64,000 nucleotides of DNA from an uncultured Paracoccaceae bacterium (GCA_913061275.1 CAJXSR010000021.1:1-64000); one strand, 5' to 3'. Shown: positions 38,548 through 48,047, numbered from the stretch's first letter. The notes: generated by a model from the letters alone, not told the origin. Numbers and translations: made by a program.

Positions 38548-39330
38548 TCAGTTTGCGTGGCCCGCACGTTTCACCGTTGCAGTAGGTACAATGTGTACCC
38601 GCCCAGACGAACCGATGCTTACGTCTGCTTCTACACCGTAAAGCTGTCCTAATAAATCGCGTGTCAGCACGTCAATGGGTTTTCCATGAGCAATGACTTG
38701 CCCCGCATCAATCGCTATTATCCGATCTGAAAAATGCGCAGCTAACGTTAAATCATGCATTGCCACAGCGACAATCGCACCCATTTCCTGCGCGTAACGG
38801 CGAACATGTTCTAGAACCAACAATTGATGACGTAAATCAAGGGCTGCGGTAGGTTCATCAAGCAACAAAATTTTTGGGTTTCGAAAAAGTGCTTGGGCAA
38901 GATAAACAAGCTGTCGTTGCCCACCACTAAGGGCATCAAGTGTTCTGGTGTGTAGATGGTAAAGGCCAAAGGCATTAAGGTGGGTCATCGCTTCATTCAC
39001 ATACGATTCGGGTATTGTTAAACCTAGCGAGTTTAAGCGACCCAACAATACAACCTCAATCACTGTTAGGGATGATGTTGCGCCATTGTCTTGTGCCATA
39101 TATGCGATTTCGCGGTTTTGCGTGTCTTTATCAATCATAGTGCCGCAAAAAGACAACGTGCCTTTTGCGGGGATCAGCCCAGCAATAGCTTTAAGCAACG
39201 TAGATTTGCCTGCGCCATTGCTTCCAATAATCCCATTGATTTGACCCGCAACCCATCTATCCCCAATATTATTCAAAACAGGATTGTCAGAGTAAGAAAC
39301 CGTTAGGTTTTGAATAGTTAAGTTCACCAA
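38548..39330 (-). CDS. ABC transporter ATP-binding protein (FecE/BtuD/HmuV-like)
   Basis: Walker A GSNGAGKST, signature LSGGQRQLVYLAQAL, Walker B KILLLDEPT. Confidence 0.94.
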   Translation of the reverse strand: MVNLTIQNLTVSYSDNPVLNNIGDRWVAGQINGIIGSNGAGKSTLLKAIAGLIPAKGTLSFCGTMIDKDTQNREIAYMAQDNGATSSLTVIEVVLLGRLNSLGLTIPESYVNEAMTHLNAFGLYHLHTRTLDALSGGQRQLVYLAQALFRNPKILLLDEPTAALDLRHQLLVLEHVRRYAQEMGAIVAVAMHDLTLAAHFSDRIIAIDAGQVIAHGKPIDVLTRDLLGQLYGVEADVSIGSSGRVHIVPTATVKRAGHAN

Positions 39331-40406
39331 TGGCTTCGCCCACTTCGTAAAATTAACCCGAATAAAAAGGGCACGCCAATAACAGCTGTTACGATCCCTA
39401 TGGGCACTACGCCGCCCGGCGAAACCAATTTCGATAAGATAGATGCGCCAAGCAAAATTAAAGCACCAGATAAAGCTGCCATAGGCAATAAAACACGTTG
39501 ATCTTCACCAACAAGCATTCGCGCAATATGCGGTGCTACTAACCCCACAAAACCAATGGTGCCCACAAATGCAACAGCACCTGCCGTCAATAATGCCACA
39601 ATGAAAAACATCTTAAGCCTAAGCTTTCTTACATTAACACCAACAGCTTCGGCACGATCATCCCCCAAACGCAAACCCGTCAGCTGCCAAATGTTTGGCA
39701 ATACGGCTAAAGTACATAGAATAAAAATAGTGGCTATAATGGGCACATTACTCCAGCTTGCTTTCAACAATGATCCAAACAGCCAAAACACAATAGACTG
39801 AAGCACTTCAGGTGAAGCCAGATATTGAATTAGGGATTGTAATGATTGGAACAGAAAAAGTGTCGCAATGCCGGCCAGTACCATCACTTCTGCGGTCATG
39901 CCGCGCACGCGTGAAAAAATATACACAAGCCAAGCTGCAACACCGCACATAACAAATGCGGCAAGCGGGATTGATAGGAAAGGTACTAACGGTAGGCTGA
40001 TCCCTGTTAAGATTACCAATGCGGCACCAAACCCAGCCGCGGCCGAAAACCCTAACGTGTACGGACTGGCCAAGGGATTGCCGAGTATTGTTTGCATATG
40101 CACCCCAGCCACACCCAATGACATGCCCACCAACATGGCCATTAACGTCATAGGCAAGCGAATATCCCAGATGATTATTGCAGTCGATGACGATACTTTG
40201 CCAGGTGTAAAGATGCCTGACATCACTTCTGAAATGCTAAGAAATGCAGGGCCAATTAAGATATCGGCAATGATTGTACACAAAAGCAACACAACCGTAA
40301 CTACAAGCACTTGTAATCTGTGTTTTATAAGCAACGTAAAACCAGAGACGACAGCATGTGCCGCCTTTGGTTCAGTTGTAATAGGTGTGTTTTCACACAC
40401 GCTCAT
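39324..40406 (-). CDS. ABC transporter permease, FecCD/BtuC family
   Basis: DIRLPMTLMAMLVGMSLGVAGVHMQTILGNPLASPYTLGFSAAAGFGAAL; GTIGFVGLVAPHIARMLVGEDQRVLLPMAAL. Confidence 0.95.
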   Translation of the reverse strand: MSVCENTPITTEPKAAHAVVSGFTLLIKHRLQVLVVTVVLLLCTIIADILIGPAFLSISEVMSGIFTPGKVSSSTAIIIWDIRLPMTLMAMLVGMSLGVAGVHMQTILGNPLASPYTLGFSAAAGFGAALVILTGISLPLVPFLSIPLAAFVMCGVAAWLVYIFSRVRGMTAEVMVLAGIATLFLFQSLQSLIQYLASPEVLQSIVFWLFGSLLKASWSNVPIIATIFILCTLAVLPNIWQLTGLRLGDDRAEAVGVNVRKLRLKMFFIVALLTAGAVAFVGTIGFVGLVAPHIARMLVGEDQRVLLPMAALSGALILLGASILSKLVSPGGVVPIGIVTAVIGVPFLFGLILRSGRSHW

Positions 40407-41509
40407 GGAAGTTTGGTCATGTATGTGCCTTGGAATTCAACGGGCATATACTTCGCAAAGAAAGCTTCTACGTTTGCCTGTGGATCAACGTCTGCAAACG
40501 CTTCTGGGTACAAGGCTTTGGCCATGAACTGCAAAAAAGCAAAATCGTACAATGTCCGGTTGCCGCCGTGATAGATGGCGTAGATATCGCCTGATTTTGC
40601 CGCATCCAAACCATCCCAACCTGGGCGTGTCAGGTAAGCTGCAAGACGTTCATGCGTCAAAGCAGCGTTGACGCCTGGGCCCATAATTATGGCTTGCTCA
40701 CGCCCAACCCAACCAGAACCAGCCATGAAAATCGCTTGTGGGTTTTGGGCCAAAACATACTCTGGACTAAGTTTGCCCCAAGAGCTGATTTGTCCATTTG
40801 CAATATTGATGGCACCAAGTTGGTCAACCACACTACCCCATTGGGTGCCTGAATAGGAATTATCGATATCGCCCGGGCCTTTGCGGCCAAGTTCTACATA
40901 AACCTTTGGCGCTTTGGATTTATCCAAACCAGCCAAACGCGCCTCAACATCGGCCACCGCATTAGCATATTCATCTGCCAACTGTTTTGCACGCTTTTCA
41001 GCGCCTAAAATCTTTCCGAAAAGAATTGTGGATTGTACATGCTTTTCAACAGTTTGTGCATTGTAATCCAGAACAACAATTGGAATACCAGCGGCTTCCA
41101 TTCGTTCTGCTACTTCACCCAAAGCCTTATACTGCCAAGCGGCAAAGATCGCTACATCTGGGTTAGCTGCAACAGCGGCTTCAAAAGAAAATGTACCGGA
41201 TTCTATTTCACCAACGTCAGTTAATTTTTCTAAACGTGGTGTCACAGAAACATAGTTTTTCCACTGAAGATTACGCCAGCCTTCCCAAGTATCTTTAGAG
41301 ATCGCAACGACACGATCATACGCGTCAGGCCCTGCAACTGCAAAGAAGTCTTCGTAGTAAAACCCCAGCAAGATGCGTTCAGGGTTTTCAGGGATTTCAA
41401 CCGTACGATTAAGCGTATCAGTAAGTTTAATTTTGTCGGCAAAGGCCGGAAAAGCCAACAGCATAGCAAGGCCAGCGGTTGCGCAAAGGCGCAAGATAGT
41501 ATTTATCAT
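40403..41509 (-). CDS. ABC transporter substrate-binding protein (FepB/BtuF-like helical-backbone type)
   Basis: Signal peptide; DTLNRTVEIPENPERILLGFYYEDFFAVAG ... EAAVAANPDVAIF. Confidence 0.92.
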   Translation of the reverse strand: MINTILRLCATAGLAMLLAFPAFADKIKLTDTLNRTVEIPENPERILLGFYYEDFFAVAGPDAYDRVVAISKDTWEGWRNLQWKNYVSVTPRLEKLTDVGEIESGTFSFEAAVAANPDVAIFAAWQYKALGEVAERMEAAGIPIVVLDYNAQTVEKHVQSTILFGKILGAEKRAKQLADEYANAVADVEARLAGLDKSKAPKVYVELGRKGPGDIDNSYSGTQWGSVVDQLGAINIANGQISSWGKLSPEYVLAQNPQAIFMAGSGWVGREQAIIMGPGVNAALTHERLAAYLTRPGWDGLDAAKSGDIYAIYHGGNRTLYDFAFLQFMAKALYPEAFADVDPQANVEAFFAKYMPVEFQGTYMTKLP

Positions 41510-41537
41510 GAGTATTCCTCAATTCAATAGTTCAAAT

Positions 41538-41553
41538 GCCGTAATGTTACGGC
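41538..41553. promoter_or_regulatory. Perfect palindrome, candidate metalloregulator operator
   Basis: gccgtaa-tg-ttacggc, 29 bp upstream of the SBP start codon. Confidence 0.5.
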
Positions 41554-41572
41554 GCATCAAGTTAGGTATTCT

Positions 41573-41938
41573 TTAGATGTGAACTACTGGAGGGGCTCTT
41601 GCTGACCATGGAAGAAGAGGGGCAGATATTGTAGTGAAAACCTCATTGGAAAAACGAACCTTTTCGGGGCTCGTGTAGTTCCCAATGACTATTGGATGTG
41701 ATGCATCCAAAGCAAAGATATCAATTTCGCGACAGAACGGGCAATCATGACCATGAGATGTTTCATGGTCAGCAAGACAAAGATCATCAAGCGATCCGCC
41801 CGTATCCAAATACTGTGCTAGTTGTGGATCAACTAAATTAATGTGAGATGCAGACGCAGAAACAAGCAGCGTACTGCTTAAAGCCATAAACGCGGCACAA
41901 ATAACGCCACAAATGTAATTTAACGTTCTGATCCTCAT
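41573..41938 (-). CDS. Small exported Cys/His protein, DUF2946-like
   Basis: Signal peptide-like N terminus; CLADHETSHGHDCPFCREID; C-terminal ARAPPVVHI. Confidence 0.65.
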   Translation of the reverse strand: MRIRTLNYICGVICAAFMALSSTLLVSASASHINLVDPQLAQYLDTGGSLDDLCLADHETSHGHDCPFCREIDIFALDASHPIVIGNYTSPEKVRFSNEVFTTISAPLLPWSARAPPVVHI

Positions 41939-42082
41939 TTACGCACACCTAAATAAGCTGTCTTGGTCTGTATATGTGTAAAAAGCCGCATTATTATGTG
42001 GTTAATCAAATGATGGTTCTCGATCGGGTTCCTACGGACAGTTGAATGTGCGCTAATCTAAAAGGTTTTCCGCTTTCATACC

Positions 42083-43474
42083 TTAAAATTGACTTTGTAA
42101 ACCTACTCTAAAAAAGCTTCTATAACTGTTGTGCAAACTGTTATTCGAAGTTGTTTTTTGATATGTGTATCCGATTGTTGGATTAAAGCCAAAATAGGAT
42201 AATTTTAATAATTTCACAGAAACACCTACTGTTAACTTTTTGTCTATTCTACGGTCAGACGTCAAAAATGGCCTGTCGAAAAGTGTCCGATCATACCCTA
42301 AAATAAATTCTGGTTGAAAACTTAAGTTTTGAGGGTTCAGCTTATATGAAATTTCTGCACCCATCCGAACATTCGCGATTTCGGCAGACAGCGATGAACG
42401 ATCAGAAGCATACAGCTTGAATGAAAATAAATCCTCACTTGAAAATAACTTATCATATTGAATGTCCATCATTTTTGCAGTGGATGTTCGTTCGGTCAGG
42501 TCTTTCCTAAATCGTTTTTCATAAGCGAGCTTGAACAATAATCTTGAGGTTTGATTGAGCGGGATTGATTTTCTGGCAGCTACCCCAGCCGTGTTTGCCA
42601 ACACATTACCGCCGTACCAATCTTGGGAAAAATCGGTCGCAAACACCATCTGACGCAACCATATATGGTCACTGTTTTTCCCAAAGGCATAACCAGCCCG
42701 CATTGACGCTCTGTGATAATCATAATCTGACGCTTTAACCCCAAGTTTTTCTTGTTCAGCAGTTGGGTAAATTTTATAAGCAACACCTGAAACATCTGCG
42801 GACCAAAAAAATGTGACATCGGTTGCTTTTTTCTTTTGATAAGAAATACCAAACCCGTAATTAAAGCCAAGACCTTTAATAGACTTCGCATTGGGATCTA
42901 AGATAAATTCTAGATCATTAATTATAATTTCATTTGCAGAAGAGCCGCCATTTATATTTGAGGACGGTGTCACCCCAAAAGAAAGTGAACGTCGCCACGG
43001 TGAGTTTTTCCTCACCTCACCTAATAGGCTTACAGCAAACCGCTTCTTATTTACATCGCGCGTATAATTCAGGCTTTTACGTAACCAATACTCGGCCATT
43101 AGCTGGCGATTTGCATTGGCTGCCGCCACACCTAAAGCCAAAGCGGAATTGTGTTTTTGATCTTGTGTAGCTGATAGCTTATTTGCAGTTTTTGCAGCAT
43201 CATGCGATGCTTTAAAACCACCTTTTATATTAAAGACAGATGAAAGAAACAAATAGGCTTGTACACTATTTGGGCTTTCTTTCAGAATTGCTTTAGCAAC
43301 CGTTTCGGCATATGTCACATCACCGTTTACCAATGCAATCTGGCCGACTTCCATCGCTTTCTCTAGCGAAACCTCTTGACTTAGTACTGGGCTAAAAAGC
43401 CCAGACAAAGTGATAATTAGCAGCAATATAGAAACAAGCGCCGAGCCAGTATTAAAGCATTTGGTTCTGTTCAT
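42083..43474 (-). CDS. Slam-like surface lipoprotein assembly modulator (DUF560; type XI secretion)
   Basis: Signal peptide, TPR-like N-terminal domain (AETVAKAILKESPNSVQAYLFLSSVF), then beta-barrel WRRSLSFGVTPSSNINGGSS ... FNPTIGYTYQKTTSNNSLHNSYRSFFRVGLQSQF ending in aromatic F. Confidence 0.82.
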   Translation of the reverse strand: MNRTKCFNTGSALVSILLLIITLSGLFSPVLSQEVSLEKAMEVGQIALVNGDVTYAETVAKAILKESPNSVQAYLFLSSVFNIKGGFKASHDAAKTANKLSATQDQKHNSALALGVAAANANRQLMAEYWLRKSLNYTRDVNKKRFAVSLLGEVRKNSPWRRSLSFGVTPSSNINGGSSANEIIINDLEFILDPNAKSIKGLGFNYGFGISYQKKKATDVTFFWSADVSGVAYKIYPTAEQEKLGVKASDYDYHRASMRAGYAFGKNSDHIWLRQMVFATDFSQDWYGGNVLANTAGVAARKSIPLNQTSRLLFKLAYEKRFRKDLTERTSTAKMMDIQYDKLFSSEDLFSFKLYASDRSSLSAEIANVRMGAEISYKLNPQNLSFQPEFILGYDRTLFDRPFLTSDRRIDKKLTVGVSVKLLKLSYFGFNPTIGYTYQKTTSNNSLHNSYRSFFRVGLQSQF

Positions 43475-44208
43475 CGCCTTGCGATAAAGGCCCCAGTTTC
43501 CCGGCTTACACCGCCAGCTGTGTTAAGCTCTAGAACGCCAGCAGTTTGGTTAGCACTTCCCCCTGCAAGTATACCTGCATAGGTGCCAGTTGTGCCAAGT
43601 GTATTGGATGCAGAACCAGCATATCGCCCAGATGTGTCTAGTGTGCTAGGGCTTAACGTTACCGCAGCAAACGGCGTAGCGCCACTGTTTCGGTTTGTGA
43701 TCGTGCCATTCACCCGATTTGTCGCAAAATTTGCTTGGATATTGACATTACCACTCACGGCAAAGCTATCATTCGTTGCAGTTGTTTGAACTATACCTGC
43801 GTAAGACCCGTTGTAACTTGCCGTACCTGTCGTTGGTAGCACCAGCGTCGCCGTGCGCTTGATCACGGTACCACGTACCCCTTTACCAGCATTATTTACT
43901 TCGCCACCAAACGACGCTTCAACGCCAGAATCTTGTGCAAGATACACAATATATATTGTTCCACCTACTGTACGAGAATATGCAGCAAACGGTCCATTAT
44001 TAAGGGCAGGAGTACTTGTATACGTTGCAGCACCACCAGGTAAACCACTTGCGACGATTGTTGCATTACCCACTGTTCCAACCACATTGGTTAGATTGTT
44101 TTTGGTAACAGTTGTTGGCCCAAGTGTTACTGGCAAAGCGCCGCCACCACCGCCACAACCAGAAATTGCAATGGACATAATTGCAATGCCAAAAAATTTA
44201 CTTCTCAT
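43471..44208 (-). CDS. Lipoprotein with TbpB-like beta-barrel signature; probable Slam substrate
   Basis: Lipobox ISGC followed by GGGGG tether; C-terminal AGILAGGSANQTAGVLELNTAGGVSRETGAFIARR; 4-bp overlap with the Slam-like start. Confidence 0.75.
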   Translation of the reverse strand: MRSKFFGIAIMSIAISGCGGGGGALPVTLGPTTVTKNNLTNVVGTVGNATIVASGLPGGAATYTSTPALNNGPFAAYSRTVGGTIYIVYLAQDSGVEASFGGEVNNAGKGVRGTVIKRTATLVLPTTGTASYNGSYAGIVQTTATNDSFAVSGNVNIQANFATNRVNGTITNRNSGATPFAAVTLSPSTLDTSGRYAGSASNTLGTTGTYAGILAGGSANQTAGVLELNTAGGVSRETGAFIARR

Positions 44209-44674
44209 TATAAGTTCCCAAAATTTATATTTTTATCAAATAATTGTTTCTAAACCTGTTTATTATTTATTAACTACTAAAAGAAACAACACAACAATGA
44301 ATTTTGTCATAAAAAACAAATATAAGTGAATAGTGCATTATTAAATTTTTAAGAATAATTAGGTGGATATTATACGGGTTTCTTTTTTCTTCTTTGAATA
44401 TACACACATTTTCATGAAAACTAATAACCACAATATTTCAACCCTAACGAATATGTAATAAATTTCCCCATCAAATACAGCTAAATATGTAAAAACTTTA
44501 GGCATAACTAAGAAATCAGAAATCCGTGTTGGCTTAGATGATTTATTCAAACGACACTTTTGGTTACTACTTATCCAATAAAGTCAGGTATTTTACCACA
44601 CATTTAAAGAAAAATTACCAACAAAAACAACATTCTAACCCTATGTCCCAACTGGGACATCACCCCTAAAACGA

Positions 44675-44704
44675 AAAACCCGCTCCAAATGGAACGGGCT
44701 TTAA
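44675..44704 (-). terminator. rpsO Rho-independent terminator
   Basis: Minus strand agcccgttcc-attt-ggagcgggt followed by ttttcgtttt. Confidence 0.8.
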
Positions 44705-44724
44705 ACACTTGAATGCAGTCCGGC

Positions 44725-44994
44725 TTAGCGGCGGATGCCTAGGCGTTTGATTAGGTCCTGATAACGGGCCTCATCTTTGCTTTTTGCGTAGTCTAGCAGC
44801 TTACGACGCAGGGCAACCATTTTCAAAAGACCACGACGAGAGTGGTTGTCTTTTTTGTTGGTTTTAAAATGCTCTGTCAGCGTTTTGATGCGGGACGTTA
44901 GGATTGCAACCTGAACTTCAGGTGAGCCAGTGTCACCTTCTTTGGTTGCATAGTCTTTAATTAGCTGTGCTTTCAGCTCTGGTGTTATCGACAT
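44725..44994 (-). CDS. rpsO: 30S ribosomal protein S15
   Basis: [74 protein letters not shown]. Confidence 0.98.
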   Translation of the reverse strand: MSITPELKAQLIKDYATKEGDTGSPEVQVAILTSRIKTLTEHFKTNKKDNHSRRGLLKMVALRRKLLDYAKSKDEARYQDLIKRLGIRR

Positions 44995-45059
44995 CGGGGT
45001 CTCCTTAAGATTTAGGTTAATGGCACAGACCGGGATATCGTCCAGTCAGGCCCATGGAG

Positions 45060-45079
45060 TCCCGTGAATTTGCACGGGA
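45060..45079 (-). promoter_or_regulatory. rpsO leader hairpin
   Basis: tcccgtg-aatttg-cacggga perfect stem about 65 nt upstream of rpsO. Confidence 0.4.
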
Positions 45080-45223
45080 TGGGGGCTTGTAGGCGCGAAT
45101 CAAACGGAATGGAAGCAAAATATGCGTTTGTGCTTATTGGCGCAAAAGTATGTTCCAAATCCAGTATATTGTGATCTTGCTAAAAAAGCGGTTAGGTGGT
45201 GACAACATAGAAATGAGGACACC

Positions 45224-45763
45224 ATGAAAATTCTAGCTTTTGCTGCAAGCAGCAGTTCCAAATCCATCAACAAGCAACTTGTTACCCATGCGGCTGACGT
45301 GTTGGCATCAGATATAATCAAAGATGCCCAGATTGAAATTCTGGACATCAACGATTATGAAATGCCAATTTACAGCAGTGACCGCGAAGAGGCAGGTGGC
45401 ATCCCAGATCTGGCACATCAATTTGCCGCTAAAATCGGTGGCGCAGATGCTTTGCTAATTTCTTATGCTGAACACAATGGCAATTACTCGGCTGCCTATA
45501 AGAACCTGTTTGACTGGACATCGCGCCTTGGAGGGAAGGTTTTTCAAGATAAGCCAATGGTTATTCTGGCAACCTCACCTGGTGGCGGCGGTGCAGCCAG
45601 TGTCTTGGGGTTGGCGAAAACTTCGGCACCGTTTTTTGGGGCGGATGTGAAGGCGGATTTGTCTATTGCCAGCTTTTACGATGTTTTTGACGTTGAAAAG
45701 GGCATGCTTAAAGATGTTGATATGCAAAAACAGTTACAAGGCGCACTGGCTTTATTGAAATAG
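45224..45763 (+). CDS. NADPH-dependent FMN reductase family protein
   Basis: MKILAFAASSSSKSINKQLVTHAA; EHNGNYSAAYKNLFDWTSRLGGKVFQDKPMVILATSPGGGGA. Confidence 0.92.
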   Translation: MKILAFAASSSSKSINKQLVTHAADVLASDIIKDAQIEILDINDYEMPIYSSDREEAGGIPDLAHQFAAKIGGADALLISYAEHNGNYSAAYKNLFDWTSRLGGKVFQDKPMVILATSPGGGGAASVLGLAKTSAPFFGADVKADLSIASFYDVFDVEKGMLKDVDMQKQLQGALALLK

Positions 45764-45767
45764 CGAT

Positions 45768-46634
45768 TTAATCCGATTTCTTACGCATTAATATCATCAT
45801 GTTGGAAATGAACAGAACGCTGATAACGATGGCACCGCCGATTAAAGCCCATTCACCGGGTTCTTCGCCGATGAAAAACCAGACAAGAATTGGCGCGATT
45901 ATGGATTCCAGCAATATCAAAAGTGCTACTTCGGGCGACGTGATAAACCGTGGCCCGATAGCTAATAAAACGGTGCTAACAGCAATAAAACCACCGCCGT
46001 GAAGTACTACCAGCCAATACTGATCTGGATGTATTGCCATGGGCTCAACAAACCAAAAAAGGATAAAAGCAGCACCTAGATAGGCAACAGGGGCAGCAGG
46101 CACCATAGAGACAGGGCGCACGGTGCGCGCGGCAGTGATGGCCACCGCAAAAAAAGCGCTAGCGATCAGAGCGAAAAGATCGCCCAACCAATGGGAACTT
46201 TCTGTATCAGACGAGCCATATGCGATGATGCTAAGGCCCATGATAACAAAAAGAATTGTTATGATCATGTGGCGGTTTAGCCGTTCACCCATGAATATCC
46301 AGCTATAAAAGGCGGCAAATACTGGCATTGCGGCTAGTATGAAAACCACATTGGCGACACTTGTATTACTTATGGCAAGAACAAAGAAAATCGAACTGCT
46401 GCCGGCGAAAAATATATAGAATAATCCCATTTTTCCGGTAGCACGCAGGGATGGAATGAAATTTCTGCGATTCAATAATAATAAACCAACAAATAGAACC
46501 GTCCCGGTTAAAAATGCCCGCCAAAAGGCAATGACTAACGGCTCTGCATCAATCAAACGGATGAACAACGCGTCAGGAACTACAAAGAGAATCCCGCAGG
46601 TTGTTATGATAAGGCCTTTTAGTTGATCACTCAT
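45768..46634 (-). CDS. DMT superfamily (EamA) transporter
   Basis: About 10 TM segments, duplicated EamA; start MSDQLKG at 46634 preferred. Confidence 0.88.
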   Translation of the reverse strand: MSDQLKGLIITTCGILFVVPDALFIRLIDAEPLVIAFWRAFLTGTVLFVGLLLLNRRNFIPSLRATGKMGLFYIFFAGSSSIFFVLAISNTSVANVVFILAAMPVFAAFYSWIFMGERLNRHMIITILFVIMGLSIIAYGSSDTESSHWLGDLFALIASAFFAVAITAARTVRPVSMVPAAPVAYLGAAFILFWFVEPMAIHPDQYWLVVLHGGGFIAVSTVLLAIGPRFITSPEVALLILLESIIAPILVWFFIGEEPGEWALIGGAIVISVLFISNMMILMRKKSD

Positions 46635-47136
46635 GCCAAAGTAGTGGCTGTACTTTGTAGCCAATGTAAAGCGGATGTTTTGGGTGACCTGCTTTACTAA
46701 GGCCTAGGTGTGTTAAGGGTTTTGGCTGATTGCGTAATATTTTTTCAACTACAGGGCCACGACCCATGTGTTCGCCGTGCGTACCCCAACCGCAAACGAT
46801 GTCATTTGCCCAAACCGCGGCTTCTTTGATGGCATTGTCGTTTTCGGGGCCAGTTGGATCGGTTTGTGCGCGCATGATTTTCGGGTCAGTTGCGCGGTAG
46901 GCGAATATATTGCAGACACAAAATGCACCATAGCCCAAGGTGCGGGCACGGCGTTCGCAGCGTTCCACTGTGGGGTCGTTTTGCACTTCGGTGGCGGTGG
47001 ATGGGTTTAGCATGACGAACAATACGCGTGGGGTGGTATCGTCCCAGATACGGGTCAGACTGTAGCGATAGTTTTCGCAATCCGAATAAACCGCGGTCGA
47101 AGCTGCGTCACCTTTGGTGTGTATCTTTGTAATCAT
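46627..47136 (-). CDS. DUF1643 domain-containing protein
   Basis: YRYSLTRIWDDTTPRVLFVMLNPSTATEVQNDPTVERCERRARTLGYGAFCVCNIFAYRATDPKIM. Confidence 0.92.
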   Translation of the reverse strand: MITKIHTKGDAASTAVYSDCENYRYSLTRIWDDTTPRVLFVMLNPSTATEVQNDPTVERCERRARTLGYGAFCVCNIFAYRATDPKIMRAQTDPTGPENDNAIKEAAVWANDIVCGWGTHGEHMGRGPVVEKILRNQPKPLTHLGLSKAGHPKHPLYIGYKVQPLLWHE

Positions 47137-48047
47137 GGTTTGCGTTGTAAAATGACGCGCTTTGGTTTGAAAGTCCCAAATTCAACCACACCTATGGCTT
47201 GTGCTTTACCGTTCAAGTTAGCCCAAACGGGTGTATCTGGCCCACTTGGATCGGTTGTGACAGCAATACTCATACCGTGTTGAATATCAGTTGCGTTTTG
47301 ATCTGAAACATCGATTGATTCAATTTCAGTAAGGCCAGTTTCTAATGGTAAAAGCAGAGCTTCGAGATCATTCATATTTTCAATCGCAAGTAGGTCGTCA
47401 AGTGAAGTGCTTTGCTTGATGTCAAAAGGCCCAGTATCCAAGCGACGCAACCATTTCACATGGGCTAGGCACCCCAGTTTTTCACCTAAGTCACGGGCGA
47501 TAGAGCGGACGTAACCACCCTTACCGCATATCAAAATTAGTTCTACATCTTCCTGTGACAAACGGTTAACAAAATCCAATTTGCTGACGAATAGTTCGCG
47601 TGATGCCAGCTCAACATCATCGCCGCGACGTGCAATGGTATAAGCCCGCTCGCCGTTGATTTTTACAGCAGAGAATTTGGGCGGGGTTTGGGAAATTATG
47701 CCAGTGAAAGCGGGTAGTGCGGCGCGAATTTTTTCATCAGATGGGCGTAATTCATTGCTGTTGATTATGTCGCCTTCTGCATCATCGGTTGTGGTTGCAG
47801 CCCCCAAAGTTACGACAAATTCGTAGGTTTTTAACCCGTCGGTGATGTAGGGAATGGTTTTGGTGGCTTCGCCAAACGCAATCGCCAGCAGGCCAGTTGC
47901 ATCTGGGTCTAGCGTGCCCGCGTGCCCAGCTTTTTTAGCCTGAAACAGCCATTTTACTTTATTGACAACAGATGTGGAAGTTATGCCCGCAGGCTTATCG
48001 ACAATTAGCCAACCGTCTACATCACGTTTGTTTGATTTTCGGGCCAT
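47133..48047 (-). CDS. truB: tRNA pseudouridine(55) synthase TruB
   Basis: DGWLIVDKPAGITSTSVVNKVK, KAGHAGTLDPDATGLLAIAFGEATKT, GGYVRSIARDLGEKLGC. Confidence 0.97.
   Translation of the reverse strand: MARKSNKRDVDGWLIVDKPAGITSTSVVNKVKWLFQAKKAGHAGTLDPDATGLLAIAFGEATKTIPYITDGLKTYEFVVTLGAATTTDDAEGDIINSNELRPSDEKIRAALPAFTGIISQTPPKFSAVKINGERAYTIARRGDDVELASRELFVSKLDFVNRLSQEDVELILICGKGGYVRSIARDLGEKLGCLAHVKWLRRLDTGPFDIKQSTSLDDLLAIENMNDLEALLLPLETGLTEIESIDVSDQNATDIQHGMSIAVTTDPSGPDTPVWANLNGKAQAIGVVEFGTFKPKRVILQRKP

Noticed and set aside
39868-40527. 219-aa plus-strand ORF
   Set aside because: Antisense to the FecCD-type permease; Thr/Ala/Pro-rich shadow translation.
44359-44550. 63-aa minus-strand ORF in the AT-rich gap
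   Set aside because: Poor start context and ordinary stop-free chance in AT-rich DNA; no recognisable family, so not called as a gene.
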